The position numbers and the translations under genes were made by a program. A model generated the notes under the pieces. That model did no database searches. It had not been told where the DNA came from and was given only the letters and a program-made list of their open reading frames with translations. A stretch of 64,000 nt of DNA from Thelonectria olida (Eukaryota > Ascomycota > Sordariomycetes > Hypocreales > Nectriaceae). Where the stretch lies: assembly GCA_020736575.1 (NCBI GenBank), contig JAGPYM010000005.1, positions 496,001 to 560,000 of the forward strand. The letters run 5' to 3'. Shown here piece by piece: positions 46,129 through 57,345 of the stretch (position 1 is the stretch's first letter; each line of letters begins with the position of its first letter).

Positions 46129-49100
46129 TCAAGCGCCTTTGCCATCTTTTCCATCGAACTCATTGCTTGCCAACGGACCGACATCCAATAGAGGTTGGAG
46201 CAGTTGAACGACGGCATCGTGTCCTTGAGCGATCGCTCTGTCGAGTGTAGTTTGACCGTTTCCCTGCTTCATGTCGAGAATCTGCGCGGCAATTGCTTCA
46301 TGTGTCCGTTCGACAGCCCTTATCATCGCCGTTGGATCAGTTCCATCCTTGCTGGTGCTAACGTAGAGCAGCAGGGCAACAGTGTCAGCATGGTCTTCCT
46401 TGATAGCCCAAACTAGTGGAGTCATGCCCGCTTTGTCCTTTGCTTCAACATCGATGTTCTTCTGCTCCAAAAGCTCCATCCCCACTGGCATGCAGATCCC
46501 GGTTTGAGCAGCCCAACTCAATGGCGTTCGCCCGGCTGAATCCATCGCGTTCACATCGACTTTGCCAGTTCTCAGTAGCAACTTGGCACTGTAATCGTGC
46601 ACCTGAGGGACCCCTCGGTTCGGTTCCCCTGCAGTCCAACTTAATGGCGTTCGGCCATTGTTGTCCTTTGCATCGACTTCGACTCCTGGTGTTTTCAGTA
46701 GCAGCCTGACGACTCCCCAATATCCCGCCTCAGCAGCGTAACTTAAGGGTGTCCGGCCAGCGGCACTCCTGGAGTTGACATTGACCTTTCCCGTTGCGAG
46801 CAATAGCTCGACCGCATTCCTGTGCCCCCTCTCAGCGGCAAAGCTCAACGGTGTTCGACCATCCTGATCCTTCGAATCAACGTCGACTTGCGCTGTCGCT
46901 CCGAAAAGCGACCCAAGGGTTGCTTCACACCCGCCTATCGCTGCCCAGAACAGTGGCGTGAAGCCATACTCATCCTTTATATGAACATCCGCACCAGCTT
47001 CGAGCAATAATTCGCAAATAGACTTGTGCCCATACTGCGCAGCCAGACCCAAGGGTGTCCGGCCTTCGTCATCTTCTCTGTTGGCATCAATTTTCTCTCT
47101 CGCTAACAGCCGTTTGACGGTATACTCGTGCCCATTCTCTGCAGCTAGACTTAATGGCGCCCGGCCTTTGTCATCGCATGCATTGCCATCGAACTCTCCT
47201 GTTGCCAACAGCAGTTCGATGACGGCTTCATGTCCTTTCTCAGCAGCTAATAAAAGCGGTGAGTCTCCCCATAGATTAGATGTATTCACGTTGACTTCTT
47301 CTTTGGAGAGAAGCAAGTCGACGATTGTTTCGTGCCCTACTTCGGCGGCGTAAAATAACGCCGTACGACTGCGGCAATCCCTTGCGTTAACGTTGGCGTG
47401 ACTGTCGAGTAGCATCTTGACGATAGATTCATGGCCGTTCTGGGTAGCTACGATTAGCGGTGTGGAATAATTGTCATCGGCTGCGTCCAGGTCGTAACAG
47501 TCGAGCAAGGGCCGCGCTGCATACTCGATACCAAAGTATGCTGCCTGATGCAGCCCAGTCGTTTTCCACGGATCAAATTGTCTAAGTGCATAGTTTGCAA
47601 AGTCGGTACGTTTTGGTTGCCGTTCAGCTTGATGCGATGAGTTGGCCTTTTGCTCACTCTGTAAAAACTCGACGACTTCCTTGCAAAACCTCAAGGCTTC
47701 ACAGGCGTGATGGCCCCAATTGCTCGCCGCATACTCATAGAAGGCGTAAACACGGACTCTATTGGAGTATGCCTCCCACGTCAGGCAAAGCCCGCTTTCA
47801 AAGACCTCCATTGACAGGTACGTAGCGCAGATCCTAGCCATTTCGAATTCCCCATCTGGGAACCAGTCGTTCCGAGTCCTTTCAAAGTACTCTTGCGTTG
47901 TGTAGTGTACTAGGCGAATGACATTGCTCTCTCTGTCAATCGTAACTAGCCCAGCACACACTGAGACCATGATTGTAGAATCGGGGAACTTGTCTTCATC
48001 GAACGTCCTGTCGCTCGAGTCGACAGCGAGGGCATGTTGAAGTTCCAAGACTTTGAGAACTCTCTTCGCACGAGTGATCCAGCACAAGACTTGTTTGGCG
48101 AGCATCTGGTGGCTGGGTATCTGTCGTTCAATCCGATTCATCGCATCCTTGTAGGAGGAGTCGTAAGCATTGAACCCGGTTGGGAGCCTCTCAAGTGTCG
48201 ATCGAAAGCCGCTCTTCGATACCGTTCCAAGTAAAGCATCCAAATGAAGTTGGGCGAGGAGGAACCTAACCTTTCTCAATACAGACGCCACATATAGTGC
48301 GAAAGGGAAACTTACATGCCCTGCGCTGACTTGACGATTCCCTTTACAGCTTCCTCCCGTAGTTGCGGGTCTCGATGTATAAAGCGCGACTGATGTATGC
48401 GGCCCTCAACGTACCTTCGTATATCATCCTCGGTGGCTTGGATCTCCAGCTCGAGACTCCCCTCGAACTCTCTTGCAATGTCAGGAATAGGCCTTGAGGT
48501 AGCAAGAACCTTCGTCCCAACTTTGCTCTGGAGCTCGAAGATCCCTTGTAAGAACTTCGTTCGTTGACCGGTAGTGGCCTGGCATTCATCGAGTGCGTCG
48601 ACGAGTATGAAAACTGCCGAATACATCTTCATCACATCTTCCAGAGTTGTCAAGAGTTCCTGAAGCGATGGTCTGGTCCTTAAGTCTCTGTGCTTCTCAT
48701 GAAGCCTCACCACGCCTTCCGGCAACGAAGGCATCGTTTGGCTCAACTGCTTCAAGAGGCTCGCTGACAACTGGTCCGGTTCTTGCTCGTTTGGCCGTCG
48801 AAAGTTACAGTAGATATACGCAATGCCGATGCTCTTATCAGTTTCAAAGCGACGATAGAGATCATCGATGATGATGGAGGTGAGAATTGTCTTTCCGGCA
48901 CCAGGGATGCCTGCACAGAAGAGAGTCTGCCTGTTCGACCCAAGATGAACCCATGACTTGAACTCCATCGAGTCCAAAAGCCATTGACCAGTTCCGGCCT
49001 GTTTTCGAGACAAAAAATCGCTTTGCTGAGGACCATAGTCGATGGGTGTGAGCCAGTCAAGGATTCTTAGACGGTCTTGATCGCTTAGTGAATCTTTAAC

Positions 49101-49779
49101 TTGATCAATACCTTTGCTCAAGGTAAAAGCTCCCCGTCTACTCTTGCTTAGCACTGGAACTTCACACGACGTGTGGGTAAAATAGAACATACCTAGAGAT
49201 CGAGCCGAAGAATGCATTCAGCATCGTCACATGGAGCGTTATTTGCCCTCGGAGGTCGCGAATCTTGTCAGGATCCCATGTGAGTTTCTTCCATTTCCTA
49301 CCAACTCTTGTGCTCCAGTCTCCGCCGCTGGATTGTAGTGCCTTATACTTGTCTAACCTCTTCTCGACGTCGGCGAGGACAGCTTTACAGCCGGTAACAA
49401 TCATGTCAAGGTCTGATTGTTCCTGCGGGCTCGCTTGGAAACTGGGAAGGACATCGTGCAGTCCTTGAAGAACAACACGGAGGCTTTGGACTCTATGGAT
49501 TCAACCTATTAGCAAGCCGAATCTATGCCATGTATCTTATCTACTATAGCCGACTCATGGATATGGAAGTCTGATTTCATATCTTGAGGAGACATGCAGC
49601 ACAATTATTGCATAGAGTAGCCACAGAGACCTCATAAAAGACGAGACAGGCCAAGCCATAGTTACATACTCTTTGGCTACGCTTTTGAAATCATCAGACG
49701 CGTCGGCATACGACTGTTGAATCTTGGCGACAATCTGGATGACGGCGAGAAAGTCGCCGACGCTGAATCCAAAGCTCAT
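46129..49779 (-). CDS. NACHT-ankyrin protein (fungal NLR-like)
   Basis: Four exons (49779-49670, 49492-49193, 49116-48316 and 48265-46129) join in frame to 1115 aa. The N terminus [20 protein letters not shown] is the typical start of one group of fungal NLR-like proteins. A coiled region follows, then a NACHT NTPase with Walker [13 protein letters not shown] and Walker [11 protein letters not shown], a winged-helix-like link, and about a dozen ankyrin repeats from residue about 640, most with the GRTPLSxAAExGH pattern. Such STAND proteins are thought to sense non-self and trigger incompatibility-type responses, with the repeats as sensor. The ATG at 49779 was chosen because it begins the family N terminus. 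The reading frame is intact throughout. Confidence 0.92.
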
Positions 49780-51145
49780 CTCGATGATGAGGCTTCTGCT
49801 CGCCCGAGGAAAGCGTCGTTCCTCTTTACGCCAGTAGGTGGTAAGATGAGTTCCTTTGGAGAGATATGATCGGATTTTAGCCCAAGGCTCAGTCATCGTG
49901 AGCCCGTCTTACGGTATTCCGATGCACCGAAGCCCAATCATGCTGCGCCACGACACAGCCCCGTTGTTGCACTTACATATTGGGGGCCAAAAAAGAAGAA
50001 CAGCTTCCCTTGTAAACCATCGGTTGGACATGTTTGGCCTTGGCTTAAGAAAACGAGTTGGTGACGAGTATTTGAGACACGCTAGAGGTTGTAATCACTA
50101 GACAAGGTAAACAAGCAATGAAAACACGAAGAGTCAGCATAGAGGGAGCGTGAAGGTCGTGGAACCAACACTTGATATATTTGCTTCTTTCTTCACTACT
50201 GTAACAGTAGTTATCCTAGTTATTCCAGTTATGTCATAAGACCGACTGCGCTTCTGGGCGATCAGTAAAGCAAATCCATCAGACTTGAGGCCCGACCGCG
50301 ATATTCCCTCCTGTTCGTGAGCCCCTTGTAGCTGTGAATATGCATCAAGAATGCTGAAAGCCGTAGTATTTCCACTAAGTTGGTCGACTTTTGAGGAGCC
50401 ACATCTCTTGAGACTCAGTCGAGCTGCTTTCGGGGTCGACCTGAGTGCTGGCGGCGGAGGGTTTGGTTTCTGACCTGCCGTGGGTGGCCTCCAGGGGTGA
50501 GATGGCGATCAAAGGAGTCCCGACTTTTTCTTTGGAGGTTTCGGAGGTGGTGGTACTGGTTTCGGACCTCTCATGTGTGGTTGAAGATGCATCGTGGACG
50601 TAGGAGGAGAAGATTTGGCGATAGTAGTGATGTAGCGCGAGGGAGCAATCGGCCCAGATTGACGGTAAGGGTCAAGGATCACACATTATTCGGGAAGTGT
50701 CTCGATCCTTATATGCCTCGTGTGAAGCTGAAAGTGAGGGGAATAGGGGCGCCCAACGATTCGCCTCGTGTGGCAGTTGGCGGCCTATCAGGCTCTGACA
50801 ACAACCAACAAGCAACCAACAAGTGCCCGTAATTGAGGGATCAGATATTTACCCCCGCCCGTATGTCATGATTTACGGTTACCAAGCCAGCTCTCAATAG
50901 CATGCGAGGTTGAATGCAATCAACGTCCTACCTCGAGGAGGAGACATAAGGGTAAGGAGGTGGAGAGAGAGGGATCACAGGCACAGACTCAGGTATGAGC
51001 GTCTAGATTCGTGTCACATACAGCATTAACATGGAACTCAGGATTGGCCACCATTAAGATAAGATTTTTAATGTTTTAAATAATGCAAAGGAATGTAGAT
51101 ATAAATCAAAACTCAACCATCTCCCGCAGACTAGGAAATTCCTCT
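49780..51145. other. Intergenic region upstream of the NACHT-ankyrin gene
   Basis: About 1.37 kb holding the promoter of the NACHT gene and the 3' flank of the permease gene. A Trp/Arg-rich frame at 50497-50832 (+) is an artefact of G-rich sequence (cggaggtggtgg-like repeats at about 50540). I see no gene. Confidence 0.45.
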
Positions 51146-52784
51146 TTAATTTTCCCTCTTAGGCGATTCATCACCAGAGCTATTCCGGAGATTCGCGCCC
51201 TTCTCTCCTCCGCTGCCGCTCTCAGGACCAGACACAAACGCCTCTGAGCCGACATCAATGATGATGGGGCCCTTGAAGTTCTTGCGCGCGTAGGCAAAGT
51301 ACCAAGCGGCGCTGATGGCAGAGAAGCCAGCAAACACCACGCTCGCGTAGTTCATCGATGATGCTGTGACGGGCAATGAGACGGGCATGCAGAAGATGAC
51401 GACGGCGAAGCAGATCCAGATCAGACTGATGTAGTTGACGATGGGGCCCAGCTTGCCCAGGGAGAATGGGGAGTTTCGCACAGCTTCTCTACCGCGAATG
51501 AGGCTGACCAGAATGGGCACACAATACGAGGTCGACAAGCAGATGGTAGCAACGCCGGTGAAGGAGTTGAAAGCCGCAGACGAGCCAAAGTAGATGCATC
51601 CGAGAACACAGTCAACCACAGTCGACAGTACAAGAGCCCAGAGGGGAATTCCGAGCTTGGTGTTGACCTTGGCCCAGAGCGTGTGGCCGGGAATAGCGCC
51701 GTCACGAGCAAAGGCCCAAGTGCAGCGGGAAGCAGCAGTCAGAGCACCAACACCGGCGAAGAACAGAATACCGAGAATCAAGAAAAGCAGACCCATGCCA
51801 CCGGCCTTGGATCCCGTGACCATCTTGAAAAGAAGACCAATCGGTTGGCTGCTTGCGAGCAGAGCGCTGATATCGGGGAGGACGAAGAGCAGAGGAATGA
51901 GATAGATGAGACCGGTAACGCCGGCGGCGACCACAGAAAGGACCATGGCCTTGGGGACCTCGCGTTCGGGGTTTTGGACTTCCTCGCACATGGAGGCGAC
52001 CATTCCGTAACCAGTGAGGGTATAGGCGGCTAAGATGCATGATTAGAACAAGGGGTTCATGCAGGAACATGCGGGGGTTATTGTGTGCTTCCAACTACAT
52101 ACCTTGAAGGAGGCCAACGAAGAAGGACCAGCCAGCAGGCCAACCGCTCGCAGAGGCGTCGTAGTGGCCGAAAACAAAGGCGGCAGATCTCTTGTTGTCG
52201 GACATGGCCAACAATGTGACGAGGATAATGAGAACGCTGGCAGCGGTCCAGTAGATGCAGACCTTGTTGATCAAGTCGAGATAGCGAGATCCGAAGGCGT
52301 TGACCGTCATACAGACCAGCATCCAGGCCCAGAAGCAGAGCACGGTTTGCCATTCATTCGGCACGAAGTCCTCGTCGAAGATGGTGATAGCGCTCAGAAT
52401 CAATTGGGCTCCGGAGAAGTTGATAGACAGCGTCACGGTCCAGTTACCGACCAACGTCATCCACCCGTCAATAAAGCTCACCACGGGCGCATACTTGGGA
52501 GTGCTGAGAATAGCAGACCAGTAATAAACACCACCGGCAGTAGGATACACAGCACAGATTTCGGCGAGAGAGGCAGCGATGGAGAGCGAGATTATCGAGA
52601 CGAGCACCCAACCCCAGAGGATGGTGACGGATTGCCCGTTGATCAGGGTGATGTAGATTGTCGTAGAGAGACCGAACGGGACAGCCATAATTGCAAAGGA
52701 CATTCCCAAGATGCTCATCATGCTGAGCGTCTTGGGAAGCTCGTTGGCGTAGCCCATCTGGGTCGGGGCCGCGGAAGTGGACAT
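51146..52784 (-). CDS. APC-superfamily amino-acid/choline/GABA permease
   Basis: Exons 52784-52103 and 52029-51146 join in frame over a 73-bp GTATGT...TTAG intron to a 521-aa, roughly 12-helix plasma-membrane transporter. The first segment SILGMSFAIMAVPFGLSTTI and the following EICAVYPTAGGVYYWSA are the family's substrate-binding TM1-TM2 region; SMCEEVQNPEREVPKAM is the consensus cytoplasmic motif after TM6. It groups with fungal permeases like the yeast choline (HNM1) and GABA (UGA4) carriers; the substrate is uncertain. The ATG at 52784 is the first in-frame ATG. The C terminus is a Ser/Gly/Glu-rich cytosolic tail, which in this class often carries turnover signals. Confidence 0.92.
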
Positions 52785-55061
52785 GGTGGAGGGATTCAGA
52801 GTCAATAGAGGGGGATTGTTAGGTATCAAGACAGAAAGAGAGTCGAGGCCCTGCACGCTGGGGGAGCAGAGCTGGAAGAATTCGGAGTGTAAATTTATGT
52901 ATGAATAAAGGCGTTCATGCAAGATTGGGTTTCCTGCATGGTTCGAGAAGAAACAGAAACGAGGTGGCTGCTCTCTCTCTCTCTAAATCCCAGGGGGCCC
53001 GGGCAGAACTTAACAGATAAAGACCATCCAAGCTGACAAGCGAGGCCAACTTGATGACGGATCTGTGGGATGATGGCGTCCCCTCTGCCCTGACAAGCCT
53101 CGTAGCTTTGCATGGCGCCTGGGGTCAAAACGCGGGGGAGCAGGGGGACAGTTGATGAAACTAATACCAAGATAACGCCCATTGTCCATGGGGGTTCTCG
53201 AAGGTGACCAAGAGGTTTAGCTTGACGGTGATGGCGGCCAATTGCAAGCGTTGCCGCGCTGATAAAGTTGGACACCGCGCTCCGCATTTCCGGGTATCCA
53301 GGAGAAGAACGGGGACGACGACGAGGAGGGGCCGCTCTAGATATCAAGTTTTACCAAATGACGATTGAAAAGAAGCACTCGATTCGTACCCACGTCGAGA
53401 GATACGCATGGACTGCCTGCTGGTGTCTGCCCGCGGATAGGGGCGAAGGGGTCCCAGAGGAGACTCCGGCTGGGCAACCTATTCGACAGCTGGGCCTTGC
53501 TCTGAACTGGAGATGCATACGCCCATTAATATTCGGGTTTCAGCGAAATCACCAATAGTGGTGAGAAGAGGGCACGGGTCCACCAGCGAAATGAGCACTC
53601 AGCACACGGGAACACATGTGATCAATTTCCCAAGAGCCCAATTGCCCATGACGATGCCTCGTTCTGGACCGTGCTCCTCGTCAGCCGTAGCCTGTGATAA
53701 CATCCCGGCTTTGCCGTGTCAGATCCTTGACAGGTCTGAGTCTATTCCGCATTCCGAGCGAGGCGGCTATCTAAAGGGCGCCTAACTCCTACATCGCGAG
53801 TCGAGAAGGCGGGCGGGCTGGGGAAGGGAAAGAATGCCAGTTTGGGCAATGGACGATAGTCGATAGCTGCTCGCATACTTTTCGTTATCTCGTCCGCGCT
53901 TTTAGGCTCTGAGGAAGATGCGAAACTTGGAGAGCGCGCCTGTTATCGTCACGACGCGCGGCTGAGCAAGAATGCATTGTTTTTCAAGCCTGCTTGCATG
54001 GCAGTTTTCGTAGTTTGATGGGCGCTCCCGTCAAATCCTTATCTTTGCCCTATTGAAACCGACAAGTCACGGGTCGGCGGCGCAGTCGCTCAGAGTCACA
54101 GAGCGCGGCTCAGCTTCCAAGTCTCAGCTTGAGAATTGAGAAGGACGATGGTATTTTGGGCAAGTGTTGTGGCTTTAGTAGAGACTACTCAGGCCTCCTT
54201 ATCACATCTAGGCGGCAAATGAGAAAATCGTAAGTCCAGAACCCAGGTCAAGTGACACGTCACACAACGGGCGTTACGCCTAGACATGGCGAACTTACCG
54301 TTTAAGGAAGATGAGATGGCCTTGATGAGTATTTCTGTGTCACTAGGCCGTTCTCAAAACCCAGAGGGTGGTCATGCTTGCTGCATGCATACTGTTCGGG
54401 CAGGTCGCAGGAAGAATGTAGCACAGAGAACAAGCCAATCACAGAAGTGTTCAATTCCAGAATCAGTTTCGAGACAAGTGTCGACTTCCGTCAAGCACTA
54501 CTAACTGAAGACGACACTGTCTCAAAACCATCTGGATTACTCCGCAGCCGGAGGCTTGACTGCCTTCCAGGCTGGCCAGTAACCATACATGGACGACCAG
54601 TACAGGAACAGGCTGGCTACTAAGAAAAGCCAGACCGCGGTTGATAAATAGGCCAACGGTCGCTTTGACTAGTGCCTAGATAATATCCTCTTGAACTTCC
54701 TACTTCTCTATGTGGATCTAAAACACCAGACACGACAGTGTCAACGCCTCTTATACAGCATTTGAAGAATATTGTTCATTTTGAGACAAGTCTTGGAGCA
54801 CTGACATACAACCAATACTTTGCAAGTCTTGATGTCTTACATGCTTGGCTACTCTTGCAGAAAATCCCCGACTCATAAGACGCTTCTCTGTCGAAATCAC
54901 AATAGACATAACATAATGGAGATGGAACTGAAAGAAAGTGCATGTTAATGCAGCAAAAATCAGATCGTCATTCTGTAATATCATGCTTCTGAGTCCTAAC
55001 ACTCATCATTTTCAAACGCTACAAATCCAATTTGAACATATCTCGTAATCATTCAAACTTA
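52785..55061. other. 2.3 kb intergenic region with inverted-repeat element
   Basis: Promoter side of the permease gene, then DNA with no gene I can support. It holds a 61-bp inverted repeat (54467-54527) and, at about 54779-54805, another ttttgagaca-type arm. A short CT repeat lies at about 52970-52985. Confidence 0.45.
54467..54527. repeat. 61-bp inverted repeat (MITE-like)
   Basis: The left arm 54467-54493 (tttcgagacaagtgtcgact...) and right arm 54502-54527 (...cgacactgtctcaaaa) are imperfect inverted copies with an 8-bp spacer. The right arm is 23/23 identical to 29447-29469, and both arms resemble those at 33608-33671. This suggests a small family of non-autonomous terminal-repeat elements. 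Confidence 0.7.
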
Positions 55062-56185
55062 TCAAGCTCCGTAAGCCTCTTGCCACTTCATGAGCATCTC
55101 GACGGAAATGTCATTCCCACCACAAACCAAGAGCACAACGGTGGAGTCAAAGCCAAGCTCTCGGCCGAGCAGCTTATCCAATTGGCGGTCCTCGCAAAGA
55201 GCAATGGCAACGCCCGCTGTGAGCTCGACCATCAGGCGCTCGTGTCGGGCAAGGATCAAGCATCCTCTAGCCGCGTCGCCATCTGTCAGAACGGCGCTGA
55301 CTACCTGGGGCCTCTGGGCGTACTCAAAGGTCCTCTTTGAGACGGTGGCAACGCCAAGGCTTCGGGCTTGCGAGGTGATCTTGGGGAGTGTGACGATCTT
55401 GTTCGCTAGGAGGGAGCGGTTGAGAGAGTCTGCGCCGTCCGTCTCCATTGCGACGACGGAGACCTCGTCGCTCCAGCCGAGGTTGTCGAGCTCTTGGACG
55501 ACACCGTTCATGAGTCCTCCACCGCCGACGCTGCACACAATGGCGTCGGGCTTCTCGCCGTCCATCTGGACAGCAATCTCTTGCATGACTGTGGCGTTGC
55601 CATCCCAGATGTCGGGGTGGTCGAAGGGCGGGCAGTAGACGCCGTCGGGGTCTGACGGGAGGACGACGGCCCTCAAGTACTTGTCGGCGTCCATGACACT
55701 GAGGCCATGCTGGATGATCTTGGTTGCCCCTTCGGCATGAAGCCTAGCAATCAAGGCAGGGCTGGTAGTGGTGGGGACCACGACGGAGGCATCGTAGCCC
55801 AGGGACTTGGCTGCGACGACGCAAGCAATGCCGGCGTTTCCTCCAGAGGATGCGTAGAAGTGAGGGTTTTTGCCAAGGGCTTCACTCTCTCGAATCCGAC
55901 TGAGAAGGTAGTTGCCGATGCCTCTGGATTTGAAGGAGCCGGAGGGTTGCAAGTTGTCGAGTTTCAGGAGAATTCTGCTTCTACGATTTAGGTGTCTGGT
56001 CTTTCTATGCAGGGTAGATGCAATCTTGTAGAGCACGTGTAGATAATGAGATGTATGAGATAGGGTTACAGGTAGGAATGTGCAGTCATGTCATATAGTA
56101 TCACTTACCATCCCGCAAGCTTGGAGAGGTGAGGTGATTCAATCAAAGGGGTGGTGGCCCAGGGTTGACGACGATTGCGAGTCAT
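55062..56185 (-). CDS. L-serine/threonine dehydratase (PLP-dependent)
   Basis: Deaminates L-serine to pyruvate (and threonine to 2-oxobutyrate). Exon 1 (56185-56109) encodes MTRNRRQPWATTPLIESPHL, a usual start of the catabolic enzyme; exon 2 (55977-55062) joins at a GTAAGT donor and AAG acceptor to make 330 aa, the typical length. The PLP lysine is in LQPSGSFKSRG, the phosphate-cradle loops in SSGGNAG and VCSVGGGGLMNG, and the C-terminal VLLVCGGNDIS completes the fold-type II signature. The intron acceptor CAG-like choice was fixed by continuity (LAGCRILLKLDNLQPSGSF). It is divergent from the glycine decarboxylase gene, which makes glycine/serine flux the common theme. Confidence 0.93.
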
Positions 56186-57345
56186 GTTGTTTGTAATTAA
56201 GTTGAATATGGGATGGAGGATATGGAGGATATCACTTGGTGGTTGTTCAATGTTCAAGGGTGATGAAGAGGCTGGAGAATGGAAGAAGATAGTCTTTTGA
56301 GGCGAGTCTTGGGCATACATAAATAGTATGACAGTCGGGGGTGAATAGGCTCGCTGGTTCTCAACAAGTATGCAAAATAGCATATGTCTCCCCGTCGCCC
56401 GAAGTCGCATCCATGATCCATAGCTGGAGGTGTTGCTGTTGGGTAATAGTCGACCCCGTGATGCCGGTACGTGTTGTAGACTAATGCATCCCACAACCCT
56501 CCATGGAGTCGCGGACGGCAAGTATTTTTTCGAGGCCGGGGTATGTACAAGCGATGTATCGACGGCATAGAAGTATGGTGTAGTTTTACATTGCGGTGTG
56601 TGTGGCGGGTACAAGGTTATGTCAGAAAACGGTTACTCACAGGCTGGTACCGGGATATTGGAAGCTTTCCACATCCGGAGTAGCCCACATGACGGCGGCG
56701 TTTGAATCCGGGAGGCCGTCTCCGAGTCTTGCCGCGAAGGCGCCAACAGCACAAGCTACGAGAGGTACCTTCGGAGCAACGAGCCGGGCAAACGATAAGG
56801 GCCCCGTCGAGGAGGAGGAACCTGAGGGGCGAGACCGGATGGGACGACCGGCATCATGTACCGAACCTCGAAGGCCCGTACGCTCGGCTTTTGGTGGGAA
56901 GAGCGCGGCTCTGGGGAAGAGAGATCATGGGATCGTAGATGGAGATGACGCCCATTGCTTGTTGTTCCTCTCTCTTTTTTTTTTTCCCTCTCTCTCCCGT
57001 CGTGAATGCCGCGCACAGGATTGTTCCTCTAGTTGCATAGCTCCAAACCTGTTCCCCGTCCCTTTATTAGGTCCTCGGGGGCTTCCTCCCATTTGATCTC
57101 TTTTGCCACTTGTACCCGCCATCTGGTTTTATTTATATTTTTTTTTCTCCCCAGCCATTGTCGGCCGTTGCTGTTGCCATTCACATTCACAGCAGGTGAG
57201 CAAGCTTCCATCCTCTATCTTATCTCCTTATCTCCCCTCCCGGCTTCTTCCATCCTGGTATCATGCTGACCCTGCTCTTCTTCTCTCTCCTCAGTGACTG
57301 AATAAGACGGGACATCTGGCAATTGACTCTGGCCAAGCGCACATC
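56186..57345. promoter_or_regulatory. Shared divergent promoter region, with 5'-leader intron of the glycine decarboxylase gene
   Basis: 1160 bp lie between the start codons of the divergent serine dehydratase and P-protein genes, so both promoters must be here. A strongly pyrimidine-rich tract (about 56965-57000 and 57130-57150) precedes the P-protein gene, as often seen upstream of highly expressed fungal genes. A canonical leader intron is visible at 57196-57294 (GTGAGC...CTCAG), ending 51 bp before the ATG. No specific transcription-factor site could be assigned with confidence. Confidence 0.55.

Noticed and set aside
52059..52808. 249-codon plus-strand frame opposite the permease gene
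   Set aside because: Shadow of the minus-strand transporter; composition is hydrophilic and repetitive with no domain.
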